Shown here one piece after another: positions 45,993 to 54,319 of a stretch of 64,000 bases of DNA. This DNA is from Frigoriglobus tundricola (GTDB taxonomy: Bacteria; Planctomycetota; Planctomycetia; Gemmatales; Gemmataceae), in the NCBI RefSeq assembly GCF_013128195.2, contig NZ_CP053452.2, positions 3,658,001 through 3,722,000 of the forward strand, written 5' to 3'. Position 1 is the stretch's first letter. Each line of letters starts with the position of its first letter. The translations under genes were made by a program, and so were the position numbers. The notes beneath the pieces are model-generated. The model worked only from the letters and a program-made list of their open reading frames with translations, did no database searches and was not told the DNA's origin.

Positions 45993-46155
45993 GAGTGTGC
46001 CGCGAGTGACACCGAGTTGGTTGAGTGCGCGGAGCTGTCGCCACGTCTCGCGGCCGGCGTCGCGGCCGGCGATCACGCGGGCGTAGCGGTCCAAGAGCGG
46101 CCCGACCTGTGCGGGCGTCTCGCGCAGCAGATCGACGCGGAACGTGCGCGGCCCC
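45993..46155 (-). pseudogene. U32 peptidase C-terminal fragment (c)
   Basis: 54 codons on the minus strand: FRVDLLRETPAQVGPLLDRY, GRETWRQLRALNQLGVTRGT. Homology stops sharply at both ends (46155 and 45993). The usual stop after TRGTL is missing. It lies 74 bp upstream of the DUF1549 gene start and may have replaced part of its promoter region. Confidence 0.8.
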
Positions 46156-46289
46156 ATCGACCCGGCTCAAATTTCTGAGCCGCCCGAAGCGCTACGGTGT
46201 TTCTGTTTCCATCTTGTGGCGCGAATACATTCGTCGCGCGGAGAAGGGCGTGGGTACGATACGTGGTGCCCACCCGTTCGGAGCCGACG

Positions 46290-46580
46290 ATGCAACGCGA
46301 CTGTACCCGATGCCGACGCCCGTTCACACTCACTGACCTGAGTCGCGAGGAGACCAAGAACCTGGAGGCCCAGCGCAAGGAGACCGGGCTGGAGGGCGTC
46401 AACTTTTTGTACTTCCACTGCCCGGCGTGCGGGATGGACGACATCTTCGTGGCCATCCTCCCGCTGGCGACGGAGTTCGCCGAGGACTACGAGGCGCGGC
46501 GGGAGGCGATGGAAAAGGTCGTTCGGGGTTTGCACGCCGATGGCGTCGAAGCGGTCGTCGTCCCGCTCAAGGCGCCGTAG
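46290..46580 (+). CDS. Small zinc-ribbon protein of unknown function
   Basis: 96 aa from ATG 46290 (MQRDCTRCRRPFTLTDLSRE). Cysteine pairs CTRC (residues 5-8) and CPAC (about 51-54) form a probable zinc ribbon. Between them lies a charged helix (REETKNLEAQRKETGLEG), and after them a mixed region with FVAILPLATEFAEDYEARRE. The upstream in-frame ORF extension has no protein-like character. It stands alone between a U32 fragment and the split MTEPEW gene. Unknown function. Confidence 0.7.
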   Translation: MQRDCTRCRRPFTLTDLSREETKNLEAQRKETGLEGVNFLYFHCPACGMDDIFVAILPLATEFAEDYEARREAMEKVVRGLHADGVEAVVVPLKAP

Positions 46581-46673
46581 CGAGTCACCCCCGGCCGGTT
46601 TCACCTCCTCGACCTGACCACGGTTCATGAGTTTCGCGCGTCAAAATCTCGGCTCAGAAATCTGAGTCGAGGT

Positions 46674-47100
46674 TCACTCCTTGCCCAGCACCAAATCGAC
46701 CACCCAACATCCGCGAACGTGTGGCCCCGACCCGCGGCAGTGGTCGAGGATCGAGGCGCTGTCGCACCCGGTGTCCTGAAGGGCGTCGGCCAGAATGGGC
46801 ATCGCGGAGAAGTCGCGGGAGTCGTACATCTGCGAAGCGAGCGTGAGGGCGGTGCCGGTGCGCCACTCGGGGGAGAAGACGGCGGGACGGAACGGGTTGC
46901 CCACGAGGCAGCAGAGGAGTTGGACTTGCACAGCGGGAGTGGCTGCCCTGACGGTCCAGTTCCAGCCCCCATCCACCCCCGGCGACTTGTGACCGCTGAG
47001 GCAAGCCCCTGCAAAGGCTGCAAGTGCAGCCTTCCATTCCTTCGCGTCGAGTGTCCTCAACATCCTGTTCGGGTCGGCACACGCGAGCCATTCCGGTTCG
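46674..47100 (-). pseudogene. MTEPEW/CWVVD family gene, 3' exon, split by group II intron
   Basis: The 427-nt 3' exon of a gene whose first five bases (ATGAC) are at 57254-57250. Joined, the frame encodes 143 aa: MTEPEWLACADPNRML at the start, then LLCCLVGNPFRPAVFSPEW, SRDFSAMPILADALQDTGCD and HVRGCWVVDLVLGKE at the end. It belongs to the same family as 35172-35970 and 49091-49807, but is shorter in the middle. The exon junction was deduced from the intron ends (GTGCG...CCTACCTTAC) and the paralogue at 49091, whose ATGACCGAAGCGGAATGG matches. Expression would need splicing of a 10.1-kb interrupted intron, so the gene is probably silent. Confidence 0.9.
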
Positions 47101-47194
47101 GTAAGGTAGGAGCCGAGCGCCTTGCCTGTCTGGTCTGGGTGTCTCACGACAATACCTCCCGGCAGTTCGTGCAGGTTTCTCGACTCCCCCCTCC

Positions 47195-47228
47195 GAACCG
47201 TGCGTGCAACTTTCACTGCACACGGCTC
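47195..47228 (-). ncRNA. Group II intron domain V
   Basis: Minus-strand sequence GAGCCGTGTGCAGTGAAAGT followed by TGCACGCACGGTTC: the 34-nt catalytic hairpin with GNRA-type GAAA tetraloop, the dinucleotide bulge and closing GAGC/GGUUC. It is the most conserved ribozyme element and appears intact. The stop codon of the intron protein (47213-47215) lies inside it. Domain VI and the 3' splice site follow down to 47101. Confidence 0.93.
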
Positions 47229-47545
47229 TCCGCCTGTCGGTCCAGCTCGGTCTTCTTGTCATGGCACGCTGCGCATAACGTCTCGGTATTCTCCAAGAAG
47301 TTCGCGTTGATGGCTCGCTTGTACCGCCGCACCGGACGCTTGTGATCGACTTCGGCTGTGTCCGACGTAACCGGTGTGCCGCACCAGCAGCAACGGTAAC
47401 CGTCCCGCTCAAGTGCGGCATATCGGATGTCCGACCAGCCGGGTCTATTTTCGGCTCCGGTCCATGAGTGACTCTCGGGGAGTTCTTCCCGTTCGAGTGC
47501 CGTCAGGGTCGTGTATGGGTTTGGTTTCAGGTAGCGTTCCCTGTA
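47213..47545 (-). pseudogene. Group II intron protein, C-terminal segment with HNH endonuclease
   Basis: 111 codons including the stop, displaced from the rest of the protein by the IS66 at 47554. The segment begins YRERYLKPNPYTTL and contains the HNH domain: CCWCGTPVTSDTAEVDHKRP with the zinc cysteines and EVDH histidine, then NANFLENTETLCAACHDKKT with the second cysteine pair. Joined through the CTTCAGGG duplication to 49876-49929 it reads IRHGSFPSLKYRERYLKPN without a gap. The HNH nuclease would cut the bottom strand of the target DNA during retrohoming. Confidence 0.9.
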
Positions 47546-47610
47546 CTTCAGGGGTACTTGATTAGCGCGTCGTTCGGACTGCTCGACGCCCCGGTCACTA
47601 CGATGTCGTC

Positions 47611-48987
47611 ATGGCCGAACCCGCGTGTCCTGGCTGTCGGGATCTCCTCCAGCGTGTCGCCGAACTCGAAGCCCAGGTCGCCGAGTTGACCCGGCGGCTC
47701 GACGAGGCAGTGCGCGCCGGCAAGCGACAGGCCGCCCCGTTCCGCAAGGGTCCGCCCAAGCCCGACCCGAAGACACCCGGTCGCAAGTCGGGCGACGCCC
47801 ACGGCAAGCACGGGCGCCGCCCGCCCCCGCCTCACGATCAGGTTGCGGAGTGCCACGAGGCGCACCTCCCCGACTCCTGTCCGCACTGCCGGGGCCGGCT
47901 GGTCGAGACCGGCACGGCGGAGCAGTTCCAGACCGAGATCCCACGCACCCCGCTGCTCCGCAAGTTCCGCGTCCACATCGGTCACTGCGAGTCGTGCGGG
48001 AAGCGGACCCAGGGCCGGCATCCGCTCCAGACGTCCGACGCCCTTGGCGCGGCTGCCAGCCAGATCGGCCCTGACGCCCAGGCCGCGGCCGCGGTCCTGC
48101 ACACCCAGATGGGCCTGTCGCACGGCAAGGTCGCGTCGGTGTTCCGGACCCTGTTCGGCATCACCCTGACCCGCGGGGCCAGCGCCCAGATCGACCTCCG
48201 CACAGCGTCGCGACTGGAACCCGACTACCAACTGATCCTCGACGAGGTGCGGTCGTCCGAGCAGATCGCGGCCGACGAGACGGGGTGGCGGATCGGAGGG
48301 CATCCCGCCTGGCTCCATGCGTGGGTCGGTGACCGGGCCACCGCCTACGGTATCGACTCCCAACGCAGTGCCGCCGTCCTGGAGCGGGTGATCGGGGCGG
48401 ACTGGTCCGGCATCCTGAGCCACGACGGGTTCGCCTCGTACGACCGGTTCGAGGCGGCGATCCACCAGCAGTGCCTGGCCCACGTGCTCCGCCGCGCGCG
48501 GGAGTTGCTGGAGCGCGCCACCCGCGGGGCCGTGCGGTTCCCACGGCAGGTGATTGCGCTGCTCACCGAGGCGATCCACTGGCGGAACGGGTATGTGCCG
48601 GGGACGTGGACCGACGACCAACTCGACGCGCACCGGGGGCAGTTCGACGACCGCCTGCTGGAGTTGGTGACGCGACCGCGGGCGGTGCCGGAGTACGCGA
48701 CCCTGGCGAGGCACCTGTGGAACCACTTCGAGCAGTGGTTCGCGTTCGTGTTCGACCCGCGGATCGAGCCGACGAACTGGAAGGCCGAGCAGGCGATCCG
48801 CCCGGCGGTGGTAAATCGGAAGGTGTGGGGCGGCAACCGGACCGTCACGGGCGCGCGAGCGCAGGGCGTGTTGATGTCCGTGTTCGAGACGTGCCGCCGC
48901 CAGACGCTCTCGGTCGTGGATCACGTCAGCCGGACGTTGCGCTGGTTCGGTAACCGGCTCCTGCCGCGCCCGCTGCTGTTAGGGTGA
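47611..48987 (+). CDS. IS66-family transposase (TnpC type) of the passenger element
   Basis: 458 aa, ATG at 47611. N-terminal coiled coil (LLQRVAELEAQVAELTRRLD), proline-rich basic linker, zinc-binding CPHC near 92 and CESCGKRTQG near 126. DDE blocks are IAADETGWRIGGHPAWLHAW, ILSHDGFASYDRFEAAIHQQ and PRIEPTNWKAEQAIRPAVVN. It is only distantly related to the other three IS66 transposases in the window. Intact; likely able to move the element together with its passenger. Confidence 0.92.
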   Translation: MAEPACPGCRDLLQRVAELEAQVAELTRRLDEAVRAGKRQAAPFRKGPPKPDPKTPGRKSGDAHGKHGRRPPPPHDQVAECHEAHLPDSCPHCRGRLVETGTAEQFQTEIPRTPLLRKFRVHIGHCESCGKRTQGRHPLQTSDALGAAASQIGPDAQAAAAVLHTQMGLSHGKVASVFRTLFGITLTRGASAQIDLRTASRLEPDYQLILDEVRSSEQIAADETGWRIGGHPAWLHAWVGDRATAYGIDSQRSAAVLERVIGADWSGILSHDGFASYDRFEAAIHQQCLAHVLRRARELLERATRGAVRFPRQVIALLTEAIHWRNGYVPGTWTDDQLDAHRGQFDDRLLELVTRPRAVPEYATLARHLWNHFEQWFAFVFDPRIEPTNWKAEQAIRPAVVNRKVWGGNRTVTGARAQGVLMSVFETCRRQTLSVVDHVSRTLRWFGNRLLPRPLLLG

Positions 48988-49090
48988 TGAACGACTGCCG
49001 GAAAAGGAGGTCGGTCGGGGTGAGACCACCGGAGAAAGAATCCGATGAACGCCGGGGTTACTGTGGAAGGGAATGCCCGAGGGGTGACCG

Positions 49091-49807
49091 ATGACCGAAG
49101 CGGAATGGGAGACGTGCGTTGAACCACGCCAGATGTTAAGGTTCCTCGGTGATGGGGCGAGAGCGCGGAAGCTCCGACTGTTTGCTTGTTCTTGCTGCCG
49201 TCGCGTGTGGCCGCTTCTCACTGATGCGCGGAGTCGCACTGCGGTCGAAGTCGCTGAGCGCTACGCGGACGACCTCGCAACGGACCAAGAGCGGGAGGCT
49301 GCGCGTACCGCGACCATCGAACTCGACTGGCAGATTACGCGGGTGGATGGAGAGCGCGATTCAGCGCGCGAGATGAGCAACTGCGCTTCGATGTCGGCGG
49401 CGGATGATGATCGAGCATTTCTCCCACGCGAGAGTGACGAGGACGACTATCGAGCGGCTGAAGACAGTTCGCAGTGTGCAGCCCAGGCAACAGTTTACAA
49501 GCGGCTCAACAAGAAGTCCGAGCGAGCAGCCAGAGGCAAAGAGTTGGCAGCGCAGACGGGACTCATCCGCGACATCTTCGGGAACCCCTTCCGCCCGGTC
49601 GCCTTCTCTCCGTCGTGGCGGACTGACACCGCCGTTGCCCTCGCGCGACAGATGTACGAGTCACGCGACTTCGGCGCGATGCCGATCCTCGCCGACGCGC
49701 TACAGGACGCGGGCTGCGAGAACACGGACATTCTGGCCCACTGCCGCATCCCCGGCCTTCACGTCCGAGGATGCTGGGTGTTGGATGCCGTGCTCAACAA
49801 ACAGTGA
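49091..49807 (+). CDS. MTEAEW/CWVVD family protein, passenger of IS66 element
   Basis: 238 aa, ATG at 49091 preceded by GAGGGGTGACCG, nearly the same leader as the split paralogue (GAGGGCGACCG). N-terminal MTEAEWETCVEPRQMLRFLG, then RKLRLFACSCCRRVWPLLTD, a charged variable middle and the conserved C-terminal half: LIRDIFGNPFRPVAFSPSWR, SRDFGAMPILADALQDAGCE, HVRGCWVLDAVLNKQ. No signal peptide or membrane segment; probably cytoplasmic. This is the only undamaged member in the window. The family is common in Gemmata-type genomes and its function is unknown to me. It lies between transposase and right inverted repeat, so it moves with the element. Confidence 0.85.
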   Translation: MTEAEWETCVEPRQMLRFLGDGARARKLRLFACSCCRRVWPLLTDARSRTAVEVAERYADDLATDQEREAARTATIELDWQITRVDGERDSAREMSNCASMSAADDDRAFLPRESDEDDYRAAEDSSQCAAQATVYKRLNKKSERAARGKELAAQTGLIRDIFGNPFRPVAFSPSWRTDTAVALARQMYESRDFGAMPILADALQDAGCENTDILAHCRIPGLHVRGCWVLDAVLNKQ

Positions 49808-49875
49808 TCGGCGACTTAGCGGGTTAACGGCTTGGTGATCGAGGCGCGGCAGAGATCGACGCGCTAAACAAGTAC

Positions 49876-49929
49876 CTTCAGGGATGGGAAGCTCCCATGC
49901 CGAATGAGTCGGATCGATCCTACCCCCAG
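49876..49929 (-). pseudogene. Group II intron protein, middle segment
   Basis: 18 codons (LGVGSIRLIRHGSFPSLK) between the two insertions in the intron protein. The frame runs from NS at 55350 across the IS1634-like element, through these codons, and on into 47545. Without the join it hits a stop (49864) supplied by the IS66 inverted repeat. Confidence 0.88.
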
Positions 49930-49998
49930 GCTATTACAGGCGGTTCGCTCGTGTTTGGGGTGGTTATCGGGAATGGTGTTTGTGGGTAGTTTGTCGGG

Positions 49999-50597
49999 AT
50001 GACTCACATCAAACCCCGGTTGCTACGAGTGGAGGTCGTGGGCGACCTGCCCGTCCTCTGGGCGACCCTCCAACGTCTGAACCTCCCCGCCACACTCGAC
50101 TGCCATTACCCAGCACCGCTCCACTGGAAAGGTCCGCTCTCTCCCGGAGAGGTTCTGGCCGTCTGGTTACTCTTCATCGTCTCTCAAGGTGACCATTGCC
50201 TCAACCACGTCCAATCCTGGGTCGATCAGCACCAAACCACACTGGCCGCTCTCCTCGCTAAACCCGTCGTGCCCACCGACCTTCACGACGACCGCTTGGC
50301 CGACTGGCTGACACGACTCGGTGATGGTGACTCCTTCCACGCCGTCGAACGCGACCTCAATCAGCAGACCGTTCGGGTCTACGAACTGCCCACCGACCTT
50401 GTCCGCATCGACACCACCACCGCCAACTCCTACGCCGACGTCCTCTCCGAGCAGGGGCTCTTGCAGTTCGGTCACAGCAAGGACGATCCCAATCGACCCC
50501 AGTTCAAGATCGCCGCTGCGGTTCTCGACCCACTGGGCATGCCCCTGGCCACAGCCGTCGTGCCGGGCAACGCGACGGACGATCCGTTGTATGTGCC
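49999..50597 (+). pseudogene. IS1634-like transposase, N-terminal piece
   Basis: ATG 49999. A DUF4277-like N-terminal domain (LRVEVVGDLPVLWATLQRLN, GEVLAVWLLFIVSQGDHCLN) and the first DDE block VRIDTTTANSYADVL, then KIAAAVLDPLGMPLATAVVP and NATDDPLYV. It is cut by the IS66 at 50598 within the TATGTGCC duplication. Joined to 53039 it continues YVPAIVAVRQSLG in frame. Confidence 0.9.
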
Positions 50598-50665
50598 GTA
50601 CACACCCGGCCAAAGACGGTCGGTGAGCGACAGCCGGGATCGGCGGGGTTCGGTGTGGGATGGGC

Positions 50666-52222
50666 TTACGCGACGAGGAGTCGGGATTGTTGACGCTTCG
50701 CCCACACGTCGGGCAGAAGAGGTGCGAGTTGGTCCGCCGTCGGCTTCTCGCCCAACGCATGAAGGGCCGGAAGAACCTCACGCAGGTATGCCGTCGCATC
50801 GAGACCCAAGTGCCGACACGTGCCCACCACCGAGAAGTGAACCGCGGCGTGCGCACCGGCCTTCGCACTGCCCACGAACTTCCAATTGCTCCGACCCACG
50901 GCGATCAGCCGGAGCGTTCGCTCGCTCAGGTTATTATCGATCGAGAGTCGCCCGTCCTCGGTGTACCGGACGAACGCGGCCCAGTGATTCGCCACGTACC
51001 GGATCGCGGCCCCCAGGGCCGACTTGGGCAACGCCGTCCCGAGTGCCGCGTCGAGCCACGCCTTCAGGTCGTTCAGGATCGGGAGCGCCCTTGCTTGCCG
51101 CGTCGCGCGACGGGCGACGATGTGCTCCGGTGAGTCCGGCGCCGGAAGCGTGTGCTCGATGTGGTACAACCGGTTGATGCGTTCGACCGCCTTGGCCCCG
51201 GGGTCCCCGGCGCCGAGGAACTTGCGGCGCGCGTGGGACCAACAGGCGACGTGCTTGGCTCCGGCGGCGAACAGGCCGTTGTACTGTGCGAGGCAATCGG
51301 CATGCACGTGGCCCCGGAAGCCGCCTAAGAACTGGTCCGGTCCGCTCGCGGCGTCGTAACCGGTCGTGAAGTGGAACGCCGTGTACGGGGCCGTCGGATC
51401 TCCGATCCCCACCCAGAAGTGGCCGTGCGGCATCGTTCGCTCACCGGGCTGGGCGAACCGCGAGCGGGTGTCATCGGACCAGAGGACCGGACACGTGCGC
51501 ACCCGCTCGAGCATCAACTGGTACAGCGACGTCAGTAACACCGCGGACTGTTTCACCCAATCGCCCAAGGTACTCTCGGACACCGTCACCCCCGCGCGCC
51601 CGATCCGGGCGACTTGGCGGTGCAGCGGCAGGTGGTCGAGGAACTTCCCGACGAGAACCTCGGCCAACAAGCCCGGACCACACAGTCCCTTGTCGATCGG
51701 TCCGACGGTACTCGGCGTGGCGGTCCGGATCCGGTCCTCGGCCCGGACCGTCGGGGGGCACTGTTGGCACGCGTACGTCTTGCGGATCGTGCGCCGCACG
51801 AAGTACGGGGTCGGGTCGCAATCGAGTTGCTCGGTCTGGGTCTGGCCGATGCACACGCGGTCGCCACCACAGCCCGAGCAGCGGCGCTCGTCGGGGGTCA
51901 GATCGAGGACCGTGTCGCGGCGTTCGAGGTGCGCCGGGAGTGGCGAACGGCCGTGGTCGTGGCGCCGCTTCGCGGGTCCGTCGCCGGGGACCTTCGGTGG
52001 CTTCGGTGTGCGTTCGGACCGCCGGCCGAACCGGTGCGTCGTGGCCCGGTCCAACTTCGCCTTCAAGGCCGCGACCTCGGCACGCAGGTCGTCGATGGTC
52101 CGTTGGAACTGCTCGGCCTGGCGTTGGAGCTGCGTGCGGAGGTCGGCGTTTTCGGCCTGGAGGGCACGCACCATCCCTTGGAGGGTCAGCACGTCGGTCG
52201 GCAGCGGGGCGTCGGAGTCCAT
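50666..52222 (-). CDS. tnpC: IS66 transposase TnpC
   Basis: 518 aa, ATG at 52222. N-terminal leucine-zipper-like coiled coil (MVRALQAENADLRTQLQRQA, DLRAEVAALKAKLDRAT), zinc region CSGCGGDRVCIGQTQ and ACQQCPPTV. DDE blocks are CPVLWSDDTRSRFAQPGERT, HADCLAQYNGLFAAGAKHVA and LSIDNNLSERTLRLIAVGRS. C-terminal IS66 tail (HLGLDATAYLREVLPALHAL). Complete; starts 13 bp beyond the tnpB stop in the same transcript. Confidence 0.94.
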   Translation of the reverse strand: MDSDAPLPTDVLTLQGMVRALQAENADLRTQLQRQAEQFQRTIDDLRAEVAALKAKLDRATTHRFGRRSERTPKPPKVPGDGPAKRRHDHGRSPLPAHLERRDTVLDLTPDERRCSGCGGDRVCIGQTQTEQLDCDPTPYFVRRTIRKTYACQQCPPTVRAEDRIRTATPSTVGPIDKGLCGPGLLAEVLVGKFLDHLPLHRQVARIGRAGVTVSESTLGDWVKQSAVLLTSLYQLMLERVRTCPVLWSDDTRSRFAQPGERTMPHGHFWVGIGDPTAPYTAFHFTTGYDAASGPDQFLGGFRGHVHADCLAQYNGLFAAGAKHVACWSHARRKFLGAGDPGAKAVERINRLYHIEHTLPAPDSPEHIVARRATRQARALPILNDLKAWLDAALGTALPKSALGAAIRYVANHWAAFVRYTEDGRLSIDNNLSERTLRLIAVGRSNWKFVGSAKAGAHAAVHFSVVGTCRHLGLDATAYLREVLPALHALGEKPTADQLAPLLPDVWAKRQQSRLLVA

Positions 52223-52235
52223 GCCGAAAGATGGG

Positions 52236-52613
52236 TCAGGACGTGCGGGTGCGCAAGTCGGATTCGGACGCTTTCGGGCGACAATAACGGGTGAAACGTT
52301 TGGCCGACGAGTAGTCGATGCCGTCGAGGATCATGGCGAACTCGGTGGCGGTGAGTTCGAGTTTGCGGTCGGTCGGGGTGGGGAAGTGGTACCGCCCGCG
52401 CTCGAGTCGCTGGCACCACAAGCAGAGCCCGTGGCGGGTCCAGTACAGGGCCTTGAGCCGGTTGGCCGAGCGATTGGTGAAAATGAACAGATGCCCGCTC
52501 AAGGGATCGGCCTGAAGCGTGGATTGGACGTGGCGGTACAGGCCGTCGAACCCGAGGCGCAGATCGACGGCCCCGCCGTACCAGAGCTGGGTGGTGGGTG
52601 GAATGCTCAGCAC
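52236..52613 (-). CDS. tnpB: IS66 accessory protein TnpB
   Basis: 125 aa from GTG 52613 (VLSIPPTTQLWYGGAVDLRL), the natural start because TnpB proteins begin just before the conserved GxVDLRxGFDGL motif. LSGHLFIFTNRSANRLKALY and LCLWCQRLERGRYHFP are also conserved. It overlaps the tnpA stop by 7 bp, so it is translationally coupled. Its molecular role in IS66 transposition is not settled. Confidence 0.93.
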   Translation of the reverse strand: MLSIPPTTQLWYGGAVDLRLGFDGLYRHVQSTLQADPLSGHLFIFTNRSANRLKALYWTRHGLCLWCQRLERGRYHFPTPTDRKLELTATEFAMILDGIDYSSAKRFTRYCRPKASESDLRTRTS

Positions 52614-52954
52614 GGGCGCCCCTCCACCGCATGCACGAGGGCGGCGATGACCTCCGGTCGGGCATCGACCGGGAACCGCAGGACGGTTCCCGACGGGAAC
52701 ACCACCTCGATCGGCGGTCCGGCGGGCGACGGGGTCAGGCGGATGGGGACGAGCGTCGGAGTGACCGGTACGGGTGATGGGGCGTGGTCCGCGAGGGTTC
52801 GCCGCCACACATAAAAGGACGGCGGTGAGACGCCCTCGGCGGCACAGAACTGAGCGATCGTCTGCCCCGACCGGCGGAACCGTTCGAGTCGTTCGGCCCA
52901 CCGGCGACGGGTGGCGGCCGGGTCACGGCGAGAGGCAGCAGGGACAGCAGGCAC
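52607..52954 (-). CDS. tnpA: IS66 accessory protein TnpA (HTH)
   Basis: 115 aa, ATG at 52954. Helix-turn-helix region RRWAERLERFRRSGQTIAQF followed by CAAEGVSPPSFYVWRRTLAD, the typical IS66 TnpA/IS3-like DNA-binding domain; then a proline-rich linker and the short beta-rich IEVVFPSGTVLRFPVDARPE tail. First gene of the tnpABC operon of this element. Confidence 0.92.
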   Translation of the reverse strand: MPAVPAASRRDPAATRRRWAERLERFRRSGQTIAQFCAAEGVSPPSFYVWRRTLADHAPSPVPVTPTLVPIRLTPSPAGPPIEVVFPSGTVLRFPVDARPEVIAALVHAVEGRPC

Positions 52955-53030
52955 AGCGGCATCCTCCAGGGAAAACGGATGCCATCGAACTTACCTTACC
53001 TGTCAATGACGCCGTTCGCCGGTCGTGTAC

Positions 53031-53152
53031 TATGTGCCCGCCATCGTGGCCGTGCGACAGTCCCTCGGAGTGGGTGGTCGCACCTACGTGGGTGACTGCA
53101 AGATGGCAGCCCTGGCCACCCGAGCCTTCGTGGCTGCTGGCGGCGATTTCTA
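53031..53152 (+). pseudogene. IS1634-like transposase, middle piece
   Basis: The 122-bp segment (including the 8-bp duplication) between the nested IS66 and IS630 elements. In frame it reads YVPAIVAVRQSLGVGGRTYV, then GDCKMAALATRAFVAAGGDF, the second DDE block (V-GDCKMA). It ends at TA 53151-53152, the IS630 target. Removal of both ISs gives GGDFYLCPLSQ. Confidence 0.9.
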
Positions 53153-54317
53153 TTACCTCGGCAAGGAAGTTGCTCAAGGTGTAACATAAAAGGGGCCTCG
53201 TAGTGGCCCCGATCGGTCTCACCATCGTCCGCTGAGCGGCTGCGTCATGGCGATCACATTGCCGGATTCTCGTGGGCTGTCCGACGAAGTCCTGCAGGCG
53301 TTGCGCCTGCGCGCGTTGCACGGGATCGAGTCCGGGTTCTCGCAAGCCGATGTGGCCCGGTTGCTGGGTGTCGCGGGTGAAACCGTGTCGCGCTGGTGGA
53401 CGGCCTACACGGCGGGTGGGCTGCAGGCCCTGCCCCAGGAGCGCACCGGGCGACCGGTGGGAACCGGGCGCACCCTCTCCGACGAGCAAGGGGCCCACCT
53501 GCAACTACTGCTCGACACCAAGAGCCCGTCGGATCTGGGGATCGCCGCGCCCGTGTGGAACCGTCGCGCGGTTCGCGACCTGATCCTCAACGAGTACGGG
53601 CTCCGGGTGCCGATTCGCACCGTGGGGGAATACTTGCGGCGCTGGGGCTATACGGCCAAGAAGCCGTCCCGCCACGCCCGCAAGCAAGATCCCGACGAGG
53701 TGCGTGAGTGGCTCGAGCAGACGTATCCGGCCATTGAAAAGCTGGCTCGGGCGGAACGGGCCACCATGTTCTGGTGCGATGAGACCGGGACGGCCGCCGA
53801 CGCGTATCCCGGTTACGGGTACGCCCGCGAGGGCCAACGGGCGACGATCGAGGTTCCCGATCCGCACATCCGGATGAACATGGTCTCCGGGATCAGTAAC
53901 ACGGGCGATGTGCGGTTCCTGACGTATTCCGGCACGATGACGGCCGAGCGGTTCATCACGTTCCTGAAGCAGTTGCTGACGACCGTGCCGGGTACGATCT
54001 TCGTGATCGTGGACAACTTGCCCGCCCACGCCAAGGATGCGGTCGTCGCTTGGGTCCAACAGCATGAGGATCGGCTCGCCGTGTTTTATCTGCCCCGGTA
54101 CAGTCCCGAATTGAACCCCGACGAGTATCTCAACAACGACCTGAAGGGGCAGGTGCATGACGCCGGCTTGCCCGACACGAGCAAAACCCTGCGCTCGCGA
54201 ATCCAACGCTTCATGCACAAGCTCCTGATGCTACCCAAACATGTGATGAGCTACTTCCTCCATCCAAAAGTAAACTATTGCGCATCAGGTTAATGATAAA
54301 ATTATTTGCCGGGGTAA
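53153..54317 (+). mobile_element. IS630-family element 2
   Basis: 1165 bp between TA dinucleotides (53151-53152, 54318-54319). Inverted repeats TTACCTCGGCAA on the left and TTACCCCGGCAA inward from the right. It encodes a single-frame transposase different from that of IS630 element 1. Inserted in the IS1634-like transposase gene. Confidence 0.92.
53247..54293 (+). CDS. IS630-family transposase (single frame)
   Basis: 348 aa, ATG at 53247. N-terminal winged helix-turn-helix (IESGFSQADVARLLGVAGET, VSRWWTAYTAGGLQALPQER), second HTH near 115 (LNEYGLRVPIRTVGEYLRRW). DDE domain: MFWCDETGTAADAYPGYGYA, IFVIVDNLPAHAKDAVVAW, LPRYSPELNPDEYLNNDLKG, the DxE...DNxxxH...SPELNPxE pattern of the family. No frameshift needed. 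Complete and probably functional. Confidence 0.93.
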   Translation: MAITLPDSRGLSDEVLQALRLRALHGIESGFSQADVARLLGVAGETVSRWWTAYTAGGLQALPQERTGRPVGTGRTLSDEQGAHLQLLLDTKSPSDLGIAAPVWNRRAVRDLILNEYGLRVPIRTVGEYLRRWGYTAKKPSRHARKQDPDEVREWLEQTYPAIEKLARAERATMFWCDETGTAADAYPGYGYAREGQRATIEVPDPHIRMNMVSGISNTGDVRFLTYSGTMTAERFITFLKQLLTTVPGTIFVIVDNLPAHAKDAVVAWVQQHEDRLAVFYLPRYSPELNPDEYLNNDLKGQVHDAGLPDTSKTLRSRIQRFMHKLLMLPKHVMSYFLHPKVNYCASG

Positions 54318-54319
54318 TA

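Larger units (their letters stand above)
47554..49875 (+). mobile_element. IS66-family element carrying a passenger gene
   Basis: 2322 bp. Inverted repeats GTACTTGATTAGCGCGTCG (47554-47572) and, inward from the right end, GTACTTGTTTAGCGCGTCG (49857-49875). Flanked by a perfect 8-bp duplication CTTCAGGG (47546-47553, 49876-49883). Inside are a TnpC-type transposase (47611-48987) and, 103 bp further, an intact gene of the MTExEW family (49091-49807) in the same orientation. No tnpA/tnpB. The element sits inside the reading frame of the group II intron protein. Confidence 0.92.
50598..53030 (-). mobile_element. IS66-family element with tnpA, tnpB and tnpC
   Basis: 2433 bp. Ends GTACACACCCGGCCAAAGAC (left) and GTACACGACCGGCGAACGGC (inward from right). 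Perfect 8-bp duplication TATGTGCC at 50590-50597 and 53031-53038. It carries the classical three-gene IS66 set on the minus strand, unlike the single-gene IS66 copies elsewhere in the window. It lies inside the IS1634-like transposase gene. Confidence 0.94.

Noticed and set aside
43391-46012. A longer DUF1549 protein starting at 46012
   Set aside because: The first 31 codons overlap the U32 fragment in another frame and hide the signal peptide; ATG 45919 gives the expected exported start.
46674-47216. A 180-residue protein starting at GTG 47216
   Set aside because: Its first 38 codons are read from the end of the group II intron (domain V and VI); the natural start is ATGAC at 57254, joined by splicing.
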